A stretch of DNA of 55,685 nucleotides from Fibrobacter sp. UBA4375. GTDB taxonomy: Bacteria > Fibrobacterota > Fibrobacteria > Fibrobacterales > Fibrobacteraceae. The notes under the pieces are model-generated. The model was not told the origin of the DNA and searched no databases. It worked only from the letters and a program-made list of their open reading frames with translations. A program made the translations under genes and the position numbers. How positions within the stretch are numbered: position 1 is the stretch's first letter; each line of letters begins with the position of its first letter. The stretch is taken from positions 1 to 55,685 of the forward strand of contig DGRZ01000038.1 in the NCBI GenBank assembly GCA_002391195.1. The letters run 5' to 3'. This document shows positions 49,794 to 55,685 of this stretch, in pieces.

Positions 49794-49828
49794 GTCTTAT
49801 AGGGGCTCTTTATGAGCGGGGTTATAAC
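49794..49828. repeat. 35-bp array repeat, copy 4
   Basis: Differs from copies 1-3 at two positions: GGGGCTC in place of GAGGCTC, and GTTATAAC in place of GTTAAAAC at the end. Confidence 0.92.
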
Positions 49829-49988
49829 TATATTTGAGAATATGAAAGAGGGGACCAAAAGCCTAATTTGTTTCAACGTCCTTGTGTTCCTGCTTGTGTT
49901 TATTTCCGCCTTCGTCTTTGATTTTTTATTCTTTGCCGAAGAATACATGGAAGAAAAGCAGGAAACATTGATCGACGGAAACCGTTAG
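49812..49988 (+). CDS. 58-residue membrane peptide whose start codon lies in repeat copy 4
   Basis: From the ATG inside the repeat the frame runs MSGVITIFENMKEGTKSLIC, then one hydrophobic helix (FNVLVFLLVFISAFVFDFLF), then an acidic tail ending ETLIDGNR. AGGGG lies six bases before this ATG and is part of the repeat; the inner ATG at 49842 lacks a good site. The promoter at 49749-49777 would give a leader containing the repeat. It is too short for a family match. Its stop overlaps by three bases the stop of a minus-strand ORF tail. It could be a small toxin-like or regulatory membrane peptide, or a chance ORF. Confidence 0.5.
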   Translation: MSGVITIFENMKEGTKSLICFNVLVFLLVFISAFVFDFLFFAEEYMEEKQETLIDGNR

Positions 49989-50068
49989 CGGTTGAAAAGA
50001 GGTGCTATTCGACCATCTTCCGCCAGTTTCGGATTTTTTAGAGCCCATTCCCGGTATTCTTTCCAGTC
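49985..50068 (-). pseudogene. 3' gene fragment in insert 4 of the repeat array
   Basis: The minus-strand frame DWKEYREWALKNPKLAEDGR-IAPLFNR and stop runs from the edge of repeat 5 without a start codon. It is closed upstream by a stop within the repeat. The composition is that of a real protein C-terminus, but no family is recognised. It converges with the 58-residue ORF, and the two stops overlap by three bases. The pair looks like the junction of two convergent genes cut out as a 242-bp piece. Confidence 0.4.
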
Positions 50069-50070
50069 GG

Positions 50071-50105
50071 GTCTTATAGGGGCTCTTTATGAGCGGGGAT
50101 AAAAC
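50071..50105. repeat. 35-bp array repeat, copy 5
   Basis: Differs from copies 1-3 at two positions: GGGGCTC as in copy 4, and GGGGATAAAAC at the end. From the internal ATG only MSGDKTRTKKML would be made. It is the last recognisable copy. Confidence 0.92.
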
Positions 50106-50164
50106 CAGAACAAAAAAAATGTTATAATTCCTGGAAATTGCCGATAATACGCAAGTGACCAGGA

Positions 50165-50478
50165 CTCTCGGAGGAAACTCGCCGGGACTAACAGTCACAA
50201 GAGTTTCCTCCTGTAGAAACGGTTCTTATCAGTAAAGAACGTCCCTAATTACAAAACGCTTGTTAACCAGAGCCATTTTTTTTGTTTTTTGACCGAGATG
50301 TGGGCTTCCCGAGCGAACAGTCGAACAAAGTGAATCTGTGAGCCAAAAGCGACTCGTCTTAACGAGTCGTGTTGGCGAAAGCGAGGCGATTTCGTAGATT
50401 CTGCTACAAGATTGAGCCGAGCAGTCATTATGATGAGCGAGGGTATGTTCACATCGAGGGAGAGATTTGTAAAAAAAA
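50165..50478 (+). ncRNA. Structured repeat element, copy 1 (upstream of the RhuM-like gene)
   Basis: The element has a first hairpin with an 11-pair stem (GGAGGAAACTC/GAGTTTCCTCC, 50171-50210) enclosing GACT-AAC-AGTC. A second hairpin follows (GTTCTTATCAGTAAAGAAC, 50222-50240), then TTTTTTGACCGAGATGTGGG. A 35-nt hairpin at 50342-50376 has arms GCCAA/TTGGC and CGACTCGT/ACGAGTCG. The element ends ACATCGAGGGAGAGATTTGT plus A residues. Two more copies exist (28076-28386 minus, 51598-51812 plus). The central hairpin covaries with copy 3. No coding frame explains the conservation. A transcribed RNA is likely but not shown. Confidence 0.6.
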
Positions 50479-50508
50479 TTGCCTTTTCCTGATTCTGTTT
50501 TGTATATT
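50479..50508 (+). promoter_or_regulatory. Promoter of the RhuM-like gene
   Basis: TTGCCT (50479-50484) and TATATT (50503-50508) are 18 bp apart, right after the structured element. The start point would be near 50515, at the foot of the hairpin at 50517-50579. Confidence 0.5.
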
Positions 50509-50516
50509 ACCCCGCG

Positions 50517-50583
50517 AAAGTCGTATTTCTATATCCCATAGCAGCCAAAATCGGCTGCGGGCTATGGAAATACGACTTTTTTT
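50517..50583 (+). terminator. Terminator-like hairpin between promoter and RhuM-like gene (attenuator candidate)
   Basis: AAAGTCGTATTTC at 50517-50529 pairs perfectly with GAAATACGACTTT at 50567-50579, and an inner stem GCAGCC/GGCTGC lies between. Seven T residues (50577-50583) follow at once. The ribosome site GGAGG (50586-50590) and ATG (50595) come directly after, so this strong hairpin lies in the 5' leader of the gene. Confidence 0.7.
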
Positions 50584-50594
50584 ATGGAGGTAAA

Positions 50595-51581
50595 ATGAGC
50601 AAAAAGGATAAAATTGAGATTCCCGACCAGGTCGGGAACGAAAACAGGGGCGAAATCGTACTTTACCAGCCGGAAGGCGAAGTCCGGCTGGAGGTGCGTG
50701 TAGAAAACGAGACCGTGTGGCTCTCGGCTAACCAAATGGCGCGTCTTTTTAATCGAGACGAGAAAACGTTACGAAAGCACATCAACAACGTGTTTTCGGA
50801 GGAAGTCGAGAAAGACAACAACACGCATTTTTTGCGTGTTGATGGCGTAAAGCAACCGGTTGCTTTTTATAGCCTTGATGTCATCATTTCGGTCGGATAT
50901 CGCGTAAAGTCCGCAAGCGGAGTCAAGTTTCGCCGCTGGGCAAACCAAGTTCTCAAGGAATACATGCTCAAGGGTTACGCCATAAACCAGCGAAAACTAT
51001 CGACAGATTTGCAGATTGTGGACCGTCTGCACGAGCAGCGGCAACTTATCGAAGGTCAAGGCACAGAAATTGCGGAATTAAAGAATGCTACAGAAAAACG
51101 TCTCGGCGAACAGGACTCCCGGCTTTCTGCGGTTGAACAACGTATAGACTTTTTCGTGAATGCGGCACAAACTCCAACGGGTGGAATTCTTGCGACTGGA
51201 ACGCGGTTTGACGGGTTTATACTGATTTCGGATCTTGTGAAAACCGCCAAAAAATCCGTAGTATTCATCGACCCGTATGCCACCGTCGAGGTGCTAAAAT
51301 TCGCAGCCATGCGGGCGAAAGGTGTCTCGGCGACAATCTACTCCCCGAGAATTACACCCGAATTCCAAGCTGCAGCAGAATTGCACAAAAAGCAGTACCC
51401 AAATTTAGAACTGAAGACCATGCGCACGATTCACGACCGTTTTCTTCTGGTCGATGACACTGTATATCATTTTGGCGCAAGTTTCAAGGACATGGGTAAC
51501 GAGATGACGGCTTTCAGCGTGCTGGATTTTGTGACACCGGAGGAAGTCATCGAGAAAGTGAGGGAAAGCACGAAGGGGTAA
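50595..51581 (+). CDS. RhuM-like protein fused to a phospholipase-D-like domain
   Basis: The 328-aa protein starts with a RhuM-family region (about residues 20-150). Landmarks are VWLSANQMARLFNRDEKTLR, KHINNVFSE, YSLDVIISVGYRVKSASGVK and FRRWANQVLKEYMLKGYAIN. RhuM proteins are often near restriction or virulence loci; their role is unclear. After a helical linker, residues about 200-320 look like a PLD-type fold, with FDGFILISDLVKTAKKSVVF, ATIYSPRITPEF and TIHDRFLLVDDTVYHFG, where HDR replaces the usual HxK. The gene is flanked by two direct copies of the structured element. It has a strong leader hairpin, so it is a self-contained accessory unit, possibly a defence or mobile module. Confidence 0.75.
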   Translation: MSKKDKIEIPDQVGNENRGEIVLYQPEGEVRLEVRVENETVWLSANQMARLFNRDEKTLRKHINNVFSEEVEKDNNTHFLRVDGVKQPVAFYSLDVIISVGYRVKSASGVKFRRWANQVLKEYMLKGYAINQRKLSTDLQIVDRLHEQRQLIEGQGTEIAELKNATEKRLGEQDSRLSAVEQRIDFFVNAAQTPTGGILATGTRFDGFILISDLVKTAKKSVVFIDPYATVEVLKFAAMRAKGVSATIYSPRITPEFQAAAELHKKQYPNLELKTMRTIHDRFLLVDDTVYHFGASFKDMGNEMTAFSVLDFVTPEEVIEKVRESTKG

Positions 51582-51597
51582 AAAACTTAGCGAAAGC

Positions 51598-51812
51598 CTC
51601 TCGGCGGAAACTCGCAGGGACTAACAGTCACAAGAGTTTCCTCCTGTAGAAACAGTTCTTACCAGTAAAGAACGTCCCTAATTACGAAACGCTTGTTAAC
51701 CAGAGCCATTTTGTTTGTTTTTTGACTGAGATGTGTGCTTCCCGAGTGAACAGTCGAACGAAGTGAATCTGTGAACGAGGGAATGTACACATCGAGGGAA
51801 AGATTTGTTAAA
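51598..51812 (+). ncRNA. Structured repeat element, copy 2 (downstream of the RhuM-like gene)
   Basis: It matches copy 1 from its first hairpin (here GGCGGAAACTC/GAGTTTCCTCC with one mismatch) through GTTCTTACCAGTAAAGAAC to GACTGAGATGTGTGCTTCCC and GTGAATCTGTGAACGAGG. It lacks the roughly 95 bases that hold the covarying 35-nt hairpin. It ends ACATCGAGGGAAAGATTTGT plus A residues. Both copies have the same orientation, so the gene between them could be excised or duplicated by homologous recombination. Confidence 0.55.
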
Positions 51813-51825
51813 AAAAACAGGTCTG

Positions 51826-52035
51826 GATCCTTCGGCTTCGCCTCAGGATGACACGGGAACGGGGTCTTAGGGGCGGAGCCCCTTAGGGGAGGGGGTAGCG
51901 GATGCGGCTAGGAGATCCCCGCCAAGATGATAGCGGATCCTCGCCGGAGCCTGCCCTGAGCAAGGCCGAATGGGCGAGGATGACGAGAAGGGTCGCGGGG
52001 ATGACAAGTCGCAGAAGCGAGGGGGAGGCGTCCCC
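51826..52035. repeat. Palindromic repeats between the RhuM unit and hisN
   Basis: The stretch holds GGATCCTTCGGCTTCGCCTC-AGGATGACACG, a G-rich palindrome around TTAGGGGCGGAGCCCCTTAG, GGATCCTCGCCGGAGCCTGC-CCTGAGCAAGGCCGAATGGG-CGAGGATGACG, and further GATGAC-ended units. The G-rich palindrome also follows copy 3 of the structured element at 28022-28050. No credible gene is seen. Confidence 0.6.
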
Positions 52036-52049
52036 CTTTCAATAAAAAA

Positions 52050-52865
52050 CTACCGGCCGTTCAATAGGATTCGGGCGGGTTCGTGAAGAATGCCGTTGGA
52101 GGCGATGGAGCTGTAGCCTTCGTGGACAGAGGCGATGGGGTGACCCGCATCGTCGAAGAGGTCCGACTCCCCTTCGATGGTGGTGAACTTTCCGCCCGCT
52201 TCCTTGAACAGGAGCGGATAGGCGGCAATATCCCACAGGGAGACCACGGGGTCCACCATCACTTCGGCGCGGCCCGACGCCACCATGTAATAGCCGTAGC
52301 AGTCGCCCCAGCCGCGGTAGAGGTTTGCACTCCGGCGGAGTTTCGCGAAGCCTTCGCCAAAGCCCACCGTTTCCATGGTGTTCACCGTCCCCGAAAGAAC
52401 CAGGGCGTCAGCCAGAGAATGGACTCTGGAGCAGCGGACCGGGTGTCCGTCCAGAAACGCGCCGCCGTCTTGAACCGCCCACACGGCGCTGTGCAGGGCC
52501 GGTATGCGGATGACGCTTGCCACGGGCACATTCTTGCGGTAGAGCGCAATCAGCGTGCCGAACAGGGGAACGCCCCGGATGAATGACTTGGTGCCGTCGA
52601 TGGGGTCCACGATCCAGCGGTATTCCTTGTCGGAGAGGCCGTCGCCGAATTCTTCGCCCAGCACGCCAAAGTCGGGAGTTTCCTTGAGCCAGAATTCACG
52701 GAGCATCTCTTCGGTGCTCTTGTCGGCGAGAGTCACAGGCGTCCTGTCCGCTTTCCATTCGATGCTCAAGTCCCGCTGGAAATACTTCAGGATATTCTCC
52801 TCGGCCATTTCGGAGGCCTTAAGGGCGATTTTCAAAAGATCCTGGTTTGTAGCCGTTGCCGCCAT
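52050..52865 (-). CDS. Inositol-monophosphatase-family phosphatase, probably histidinol-phosphatase (HisN)
   Basis: The 271-aa protein has the metal-site motifs of the family: GEEFGDGLSD (the E of the first site), WIVDPIDGTKSFIRGVPLFG (WIVDPIDGT signature) and SLWDIAAYPLLFKEAGGKFT (the WD of the third site). The length is usual. The segment SFIRGVP after the DGT motif is typical of histidinol-phosphate phosphatases of the HisN type rather than of inositol monophosphatases (NFxHGxP). It begins immediately after the stop of hisC, which further supports histidine synthesis. A general sugar phosphatase remains possible. Confidence 0.8.
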   Translation of the reverse strand: MAATATNQDLLKIALKASEMAEENILKYFQRDLSIEWKADRTPVTLADKSTEEMLREFWLKETPDFGVLGEEFGDGLSDKEYRWIVDPIDGTKSFIRGVPLFGTLIALYRKNVPVASVIRIPALHSAVWAVQDGGAFLDGHPVRCSRVHSLADALVLSGTVNTMETVGFGEGFAKLRRSANLYRGWGDCYGYYMVASGRAEVMVDPVVSLWDIAAYPLLFKEAGGKFTTIEGESDLFDDAGHPIASVHEGYSSIASNGILHEPARILLNGR

Positions 52866-53957
52866 CTATGCCTCCCCTTTCCACTTTTTGACCAGGGCCA
52901 TCAGGAGTTCGTTTTCTTCGGGCCGGCCCACCGTGATGCGCACGTGTTCGGGCATGCCGAAACTGGTAAGCCCGCGGATAATCATGCCGTTCTGTTCCAA
53001 AAATGCCACGAGGTCCTTCGCCTTGGCACCGATGTGGACACAGACGAAATTCGCCTGGGTAGGAAGCACCTTGAAGCCGAGAGCCGTAAATTCCCGTGTG
53101 AGGAACTGGATTCCTTCGCCGTTCATTTTGCGGGTGGCCTCTACGTGATCGATATCCCCAAGGGCGGCGATGGCTGCCACTTGTGCCGCCTGGTTCACGT
53201 CGAAAGGCGGTTTCACCTTCCACAGGTGACGCACCACTTCGGCGCTGGCCATGGCATAGCCTACGCGAAGCCCTGCAAGACCGTAAATCTTGCTGAAGGT
53301 GCGGTTGATAAACAGGTTCGGGAATTCGTCCAGGGCGCCCACAAGCTTGGGATAGTCGGGAGCGGTAGCGAATTCGGAGTAGGCCTCGTCCAAAAACACC
53401 AGCACGTTCTGCGGGACTTTTTTCAAGAAATCGCGAATTTCGGTTTCGCTGTAGTAAAGGCCCGTGGGGTTGTTGGGGTTGCAGATAAAGGCCACACGGG
53501 TCTTGGCATTTATGGCCTTGGCAAGGTCATCGAGACTGGTCTTGGCCTCCCCTTCGCCTACGCCAACGAAATCCGCCCCGTTGGAAAGGGTGGTAAACTT
53601 GTAAACGGAAAAGGTGGGCGTAATGGCCACACAGTTGTCGCCCTGACGGATGAACGCCTTCCCCACCATGTCGATGATTTCGTCGGAGCCGTTGCCCACC
53701 ACAATCTGTTCACGCTTGACGCCGAACTTTTCGGCCAGAGAGCGAATCATGGAAGGTGCGTCTCCGCGGGGGTAAAGGTGCAGACTGTCCGCAATCTTGA
53801 GGAAGGCTTCCACCGCCTTGGGCGATGCCCCCAGCGGGTTTTCGTTGGAGGCCAGCTTTACCACCTTGGTAAGGCCGTAACGTTCGCGGATTTCCTCGAT
53901 GGACTTTCCGGGAACATAATCCGAAAGCTTGGACAATTCTGGACGGGGTTCAATCAT
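52866..53957 (-). CDS. hisC: Histidinol-phosphate aminotransferase
   Basis: The 363-residue protein is a fold-type I PLP enzyme. It opens with LSDYVPGKSIEEIRERYGLT, then KLASNENPLGASPKAVEAFL, FICNPNNPTGLYYSETEIRD, VFLDEAYSEF and NRTFSKIYGLAGLRVGYAMA, where the lysine of FSKIYG binds PLP. It makes histidinol phosphate from imidazole acetol phosphate and glutamate. The ATG at 53957 has AGAGG five bases upstream and is preferred to the GTG at 53963. The phosphatase gene follows without a gap, so the two last-but-one steps of histidine synthesis are paired. Other his genes are not in the window. Confidence 0.92.
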   Translation of the reverse strand: MIEPRPELSKLSDYVPGKSIEEIRERYGLTKVVKLASNENPLGASPKAVEAFLKIADSLHLYPRGDAPSMIRSLAEKFGVKREQIVVGNGSDEIIDMVGKAFIRQGDNCVAITPTFSVYKFTTLSNGADFVGVGEGEAKTSLDDLAKAINAKTRVAFICNPNNPTGLYYSETEIRDFLKKVPQNVLVFLDEAYSEFATAPDYPKLVGALDEFPNLFINRTFSKIYGLAGLRVGYAMASAEVVRHLWKVKPPFDVNQAAQVAAIAALGDIDHVEATRKMNGEGIQFLTREFTALGFKVLPTQANFVCVHIGAKAKDLVAFLEQNGMIIRGLTSFGMPEHVRITVGRPEENELLMALVKKWKGEA

Positions 53958-54020
53958 AATCACCTCTTTTTCGCAAGTGCAAATCTAGTAATTCCACCGG
54001 ATTATTTTAAATTTGGCTTC

Positions 54021-54728
54021 ATGAAACGCCTTGCCGTACTCGCCACATTCATATTGGCCCTGTCCGCCACAAGCGCTTTTGCGCTGGACCCCATCTGGGA
54101 CATGCACTACACCTTCGGCCCCGAAAGCCATAGGGCTCCCAAGTTCGGCGCAGGCGTAGGGCTCCGTTCCGACTTCGATTCCCACGTGCTGTTCCCCGCC
54201 AACATCATGGGGACCATTTCCAAGGACTTTGAAATCGGCGCGAAGATTGACATCGACACCTACAACCAGATGGACAACACCCAACTGTCGCTGGACATCG
54301 GCGGAAAATACCACCTGCAGCCCGGAAAATTCATCGAGCTGGACGGCTACTTCGGACTGAACAGGAACAACGGCAGCGCAGTGATTCTCACCTACGGGAC
54401 GGAACACTTTATCGCGAAGAACTTCTCCAACTTTTACGAGATGCGCGCGGGATTCCTGGACGGCGTGACCGGCGAAGACGGCTATGTGAAATTCGCATTC
54501 GGCATGACCCCCACCCTGAATTTCGGTCACACGGTCCGGGTGATGATCGAAATCAACACCTCCGAAAGCGTGGGGCATATTTCCGACGACTTCATGATTG
54601 ATATCATTCCCAAGTTGGAGGTGGCCCTGGGTGCAGCCCGCGTCCGCCTGGACTTTGACATCGGCGTTATGCAAGAAAAGAACAATGATCGTAAGACCAT
54701 TGCTCTTTACGTGATGACTGCACTGTAG
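54021..54728 (+). CDS. Secreted outer-membrane-barrel-like protein of unknown function
   Basis: The 235-residue protein has a signal peptide ending in SATSAFA. It is then a series of beta strands with aromatic girdles (FGAGVGLRSDFDSHVLFPAN, LDIGGKYHLQPGKFIELDGY, FRVMIE-type strands near the end), as in small outer-membrane beta-barrels. ATG at 54021 was chosen since the much longer frame crosses hisC on the other strand. It is divergent from hisC and converges with clpB, three bases apart from its stop. I recognise no family. Confidence 0.6.
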   Translation: MKRLAVLATFILALSATSAFALDPIWDMHYTFGPESHRAPKFGAGVGLRSDFDSHVLFPANIMGTISKDFEIGAKIDIDTYNQMDNTQLSLDIGGKYHLQPGKFIELDGYFGLNRNNGSAVILTYGTEHFIAKNFSNFYEMRAGFLDGVTGEDGYVKFAFGMTPTLNFGHTVRVMIEINTSESVGHISDDFMIDIIPKLEVALGAARVRLDFDIGVMQEKNNDRKTIALYVMTAL

Positions 54729-54731
54729 CGG

Positions 54732-55685
54732 TTATTTCACCGTAAACGCGGTTCCGTCGTAGTCAATAACCACCGGCTTTGCGGCACTCACGTCTCCGGC
54801 GAGAATTGCATGGCTCAGCGGGCGTTCCACGTTCCTTTCCAGGTAACGCTGAATCGGGCGTGCGCCGAATTCCGGCTGGTAGGCACCATCGGCAATGGCA
54901 TCGAGCGCCTTGTCGGTCAGCGTGAGCTGCAAATCCTGACGGGCGGCGCGCTCGGCGAGTCCCTTGAATTTGAGCCTTACGATGTCACGAATCTGCGGCT
55001 TTGTGAGGCTCTGGAATACCAGCACTTCATCCAGACGGTTCAGGAATTCCGGCCTGAAGAAGCTGCGGAGTTCCGGCTCGATTTCCTTCAGGGTCACGGG
55101 CTTTGCATCACCCGCGCGGTTCTGGAAGTGAGCGGCACCCAGGTTCGACGTCATGAGAATCAAGGTGTTCTTGAAGTTCACAGTACGGCCCTTGCCATCG
55201 GTCAAACGACCGTCGTCAAGTACCTGCAACAGCGTGTTGAACACGTCGGGATGAGCCTTCTCGATTTCGTCCAGCAGAATCACGCAGTACGGATGGGTAC
55301 GCACGGCTTCAGTCAACTGGCCGCCTTCTTCGTAGCCCACGTATCCCGGAGGCGCACCGATCAAGCGGCTCACACTGTGCTTTTCCATGTATTCACTCAT
55401 GTCGATACGCACCAGCGCGTTCTCGTCGTCGAACAGTTCCACGGCAAGCGCCTTCGCAAGTTCAGTCTTGCCCACACCCGTCGGGCCCAGGAACAAGAAG
55501 CTACCAATCGGCGCATTCTCGCGGCTAAGACCGCTACGGTTACGCAGTATCGCTTCCGAAACCGCTTCCACGGCTTCGTCCTGGCCAATCACGCGGGCAT
55601 GCAGGCGTTCGTCCAAGTGCAACAACTTGGCCTTTTCGCCTTCGCAAAGCTTCGTCACCGGAATTCCGGTCCAGCGGCTCACCAC
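54732..55685 (-). CDS. clpB: ATP-dependent disaggregase ClpB, C-terminal part (cut by the window edge)
   Basis: The 317 visible residues are the second ATPase domain and D2-small domain of ClpB. They show VSRWTGIPVTKLCEGEKAKL at the window edge, the Walker A GPTGVGKTELAKAL, the substrate loop GAPPGYVGYEEGGQLTEAVR, the Walker B VILLDEIEKAHPDVFN, sensor-1 LILMTSNLGA and GARPIQRYLERNVERPLSHA. The N-terminal, first ATPase and middle domains lie to the right of the window. ClpB rescues aggregated proteins together with DnaK. ClpA and ClpC share parts of this, but the missing IGF/LGF-loop and the VSRWTGIP start favour ClpB. Confidence 0.93.
   Translation of the reverse strand: MVSRWTGIPVTKLCEGEKAKLLHLDERLHARVIGQDEAVEAVSEAILRNRSGLSRENAPIGSFLFLGPTGVGKTELAKALAVELFDDENALVRIDMSEYMEKHSVSRLIGAPPGYVGYEEGGQLTEAVRTHPYCVILLDEIEKAHPDVFNTLLQVLDDGRLTDGKGRTVNFKNTLILMTSNLGAAHFQNRAGDAKPVTLKEIEPELRSFFRPEFLNRLDEVLVFQSLTKPQIRDIVRLKFKGLAERAARQDLQLTLTDKALDAIADGAYQPEFGARPIQRYLERNVERPLSHAILAGDVSAAKPVVIDYDGTAFTVK

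Noticed and set aside
48551..50105. Classical CRISPR array
   Set aside because: The 35-bp repeats look CRISPR-like, but the inserts are 242-458 bp, contain genes and gene fragments, and no cas gene is in the window. It is listed as a repeat array of unknown kind instead.
48551..50105. Integron cassette array with attC sites
   Set aside because: attC sites are longer, variable and end in RYYYAAC/GTTRRRY cores; the repeat is short and nearly invariant without these cores in the right places. Inserts also include gene-internal fragments. It cannot be excluded without seeing an integrase.
50165..50478. Retron or group II intron RNA
   Set aside because: No reverse transcriptase gene is near any of the three copies, and no intron domain V-like hairpin was recognised.
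50165..51812. Insertion sequence with RhuM-like protein as transposase
   Set aside because: The flanking copies are direct, not inverted, repeats. The protein has no DDE, HUH or recombinase motif, and a third copy of the element is far from any such gene.

Overview
The window looks like chromosome of a Fibrobacter-type bacterium. The main clues are a lipoprotein with the Fibrobacter major-paralogous (FISUMP) domain and serine-rich linkers, several PD-(D/E)XK 'Rpn/transposase-31' family genes, a long DUF349 protein, and intergenic DNA full of short-period repeats and small palindromes. This assignment is inference from protein resemblance; no rRNA or tRNA gene was found to confirm it.

Layout. 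1-370: end of an IS3-like element. 400-4400: three PD-(D/E)XK transposase-family genes, all on the minus strand, each behind a nearly identical leader; the third is broken by a 72-bp palindromic insert. 4400-8110: SulP anion transporter and three small genes. 8278-9813: family-2 glycosyltransferase. 9872-15339: type IV pilus/type II secretion genes (two prepilins, a PilX/GspK-like protein, a PilP/GspC-like protein, a secretin and PilT). 15343-18251: a TPR protein with a long acidic repeat linker, and a Trm112-like protein. 18329-24753: three GT2 glycosyltransferases and a DUF2723 membrane protein, probably for envelope glycans. 24756-27614: nusB, ribH, ribBA, ribE; ribD is apart at 30731. 28504-30597: FISUMP lipoprotein and a GNAT toxin-like pair. 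32143-36994: rhodanese lipoprotein, PAS membrane protein, outer-membrane-like protein, lamin-tail protein and M23 peptidase. 37432-47776: DUF349 protein, Sua5/TsaC, DUF3332 lipoprotein, GGDEF cyclase, metalloprotease-like lipoprotein and comEC. 52050-55685: hisN-like, hisC, an outer-membrane-like protein and the C-terminal part of clpB.

The accessory part is 47780-52040. It starts with a BrnT/BrnA toxin-antitoxin pair. It then holds five near-identical 35-bp repeats (48551-50105) separated by inserts of 242-458 bp. The inserts are gene pieces and small genes: one is an internal, open-ended fragment of an lptF/lptG-type permease gene, one has a small membrane-protein gene with its own promoter, and one has a small membrane peptide whose start codon lies in the repeat. 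It ends with a RhuM-phospholipase-D-like fusion gene flanked by two direct copies of a 215-315 bp structured element. A third copy sits at 28076-28386. The 35-nt central hairpin of two copies differs by four compensatory base-pair changes, which points to a selected RNA (or single-strand DNA) structure.

The strongest leads are the 35-bp repeat array with gene-sized inserts and the covarying structured element linked to the RhuM gene. Neither matches a family I can name with confidence. Start codons were moved from the longest-ORF positions where a ribosome-binding site or signal peptide supports a different start; these choices are noted.
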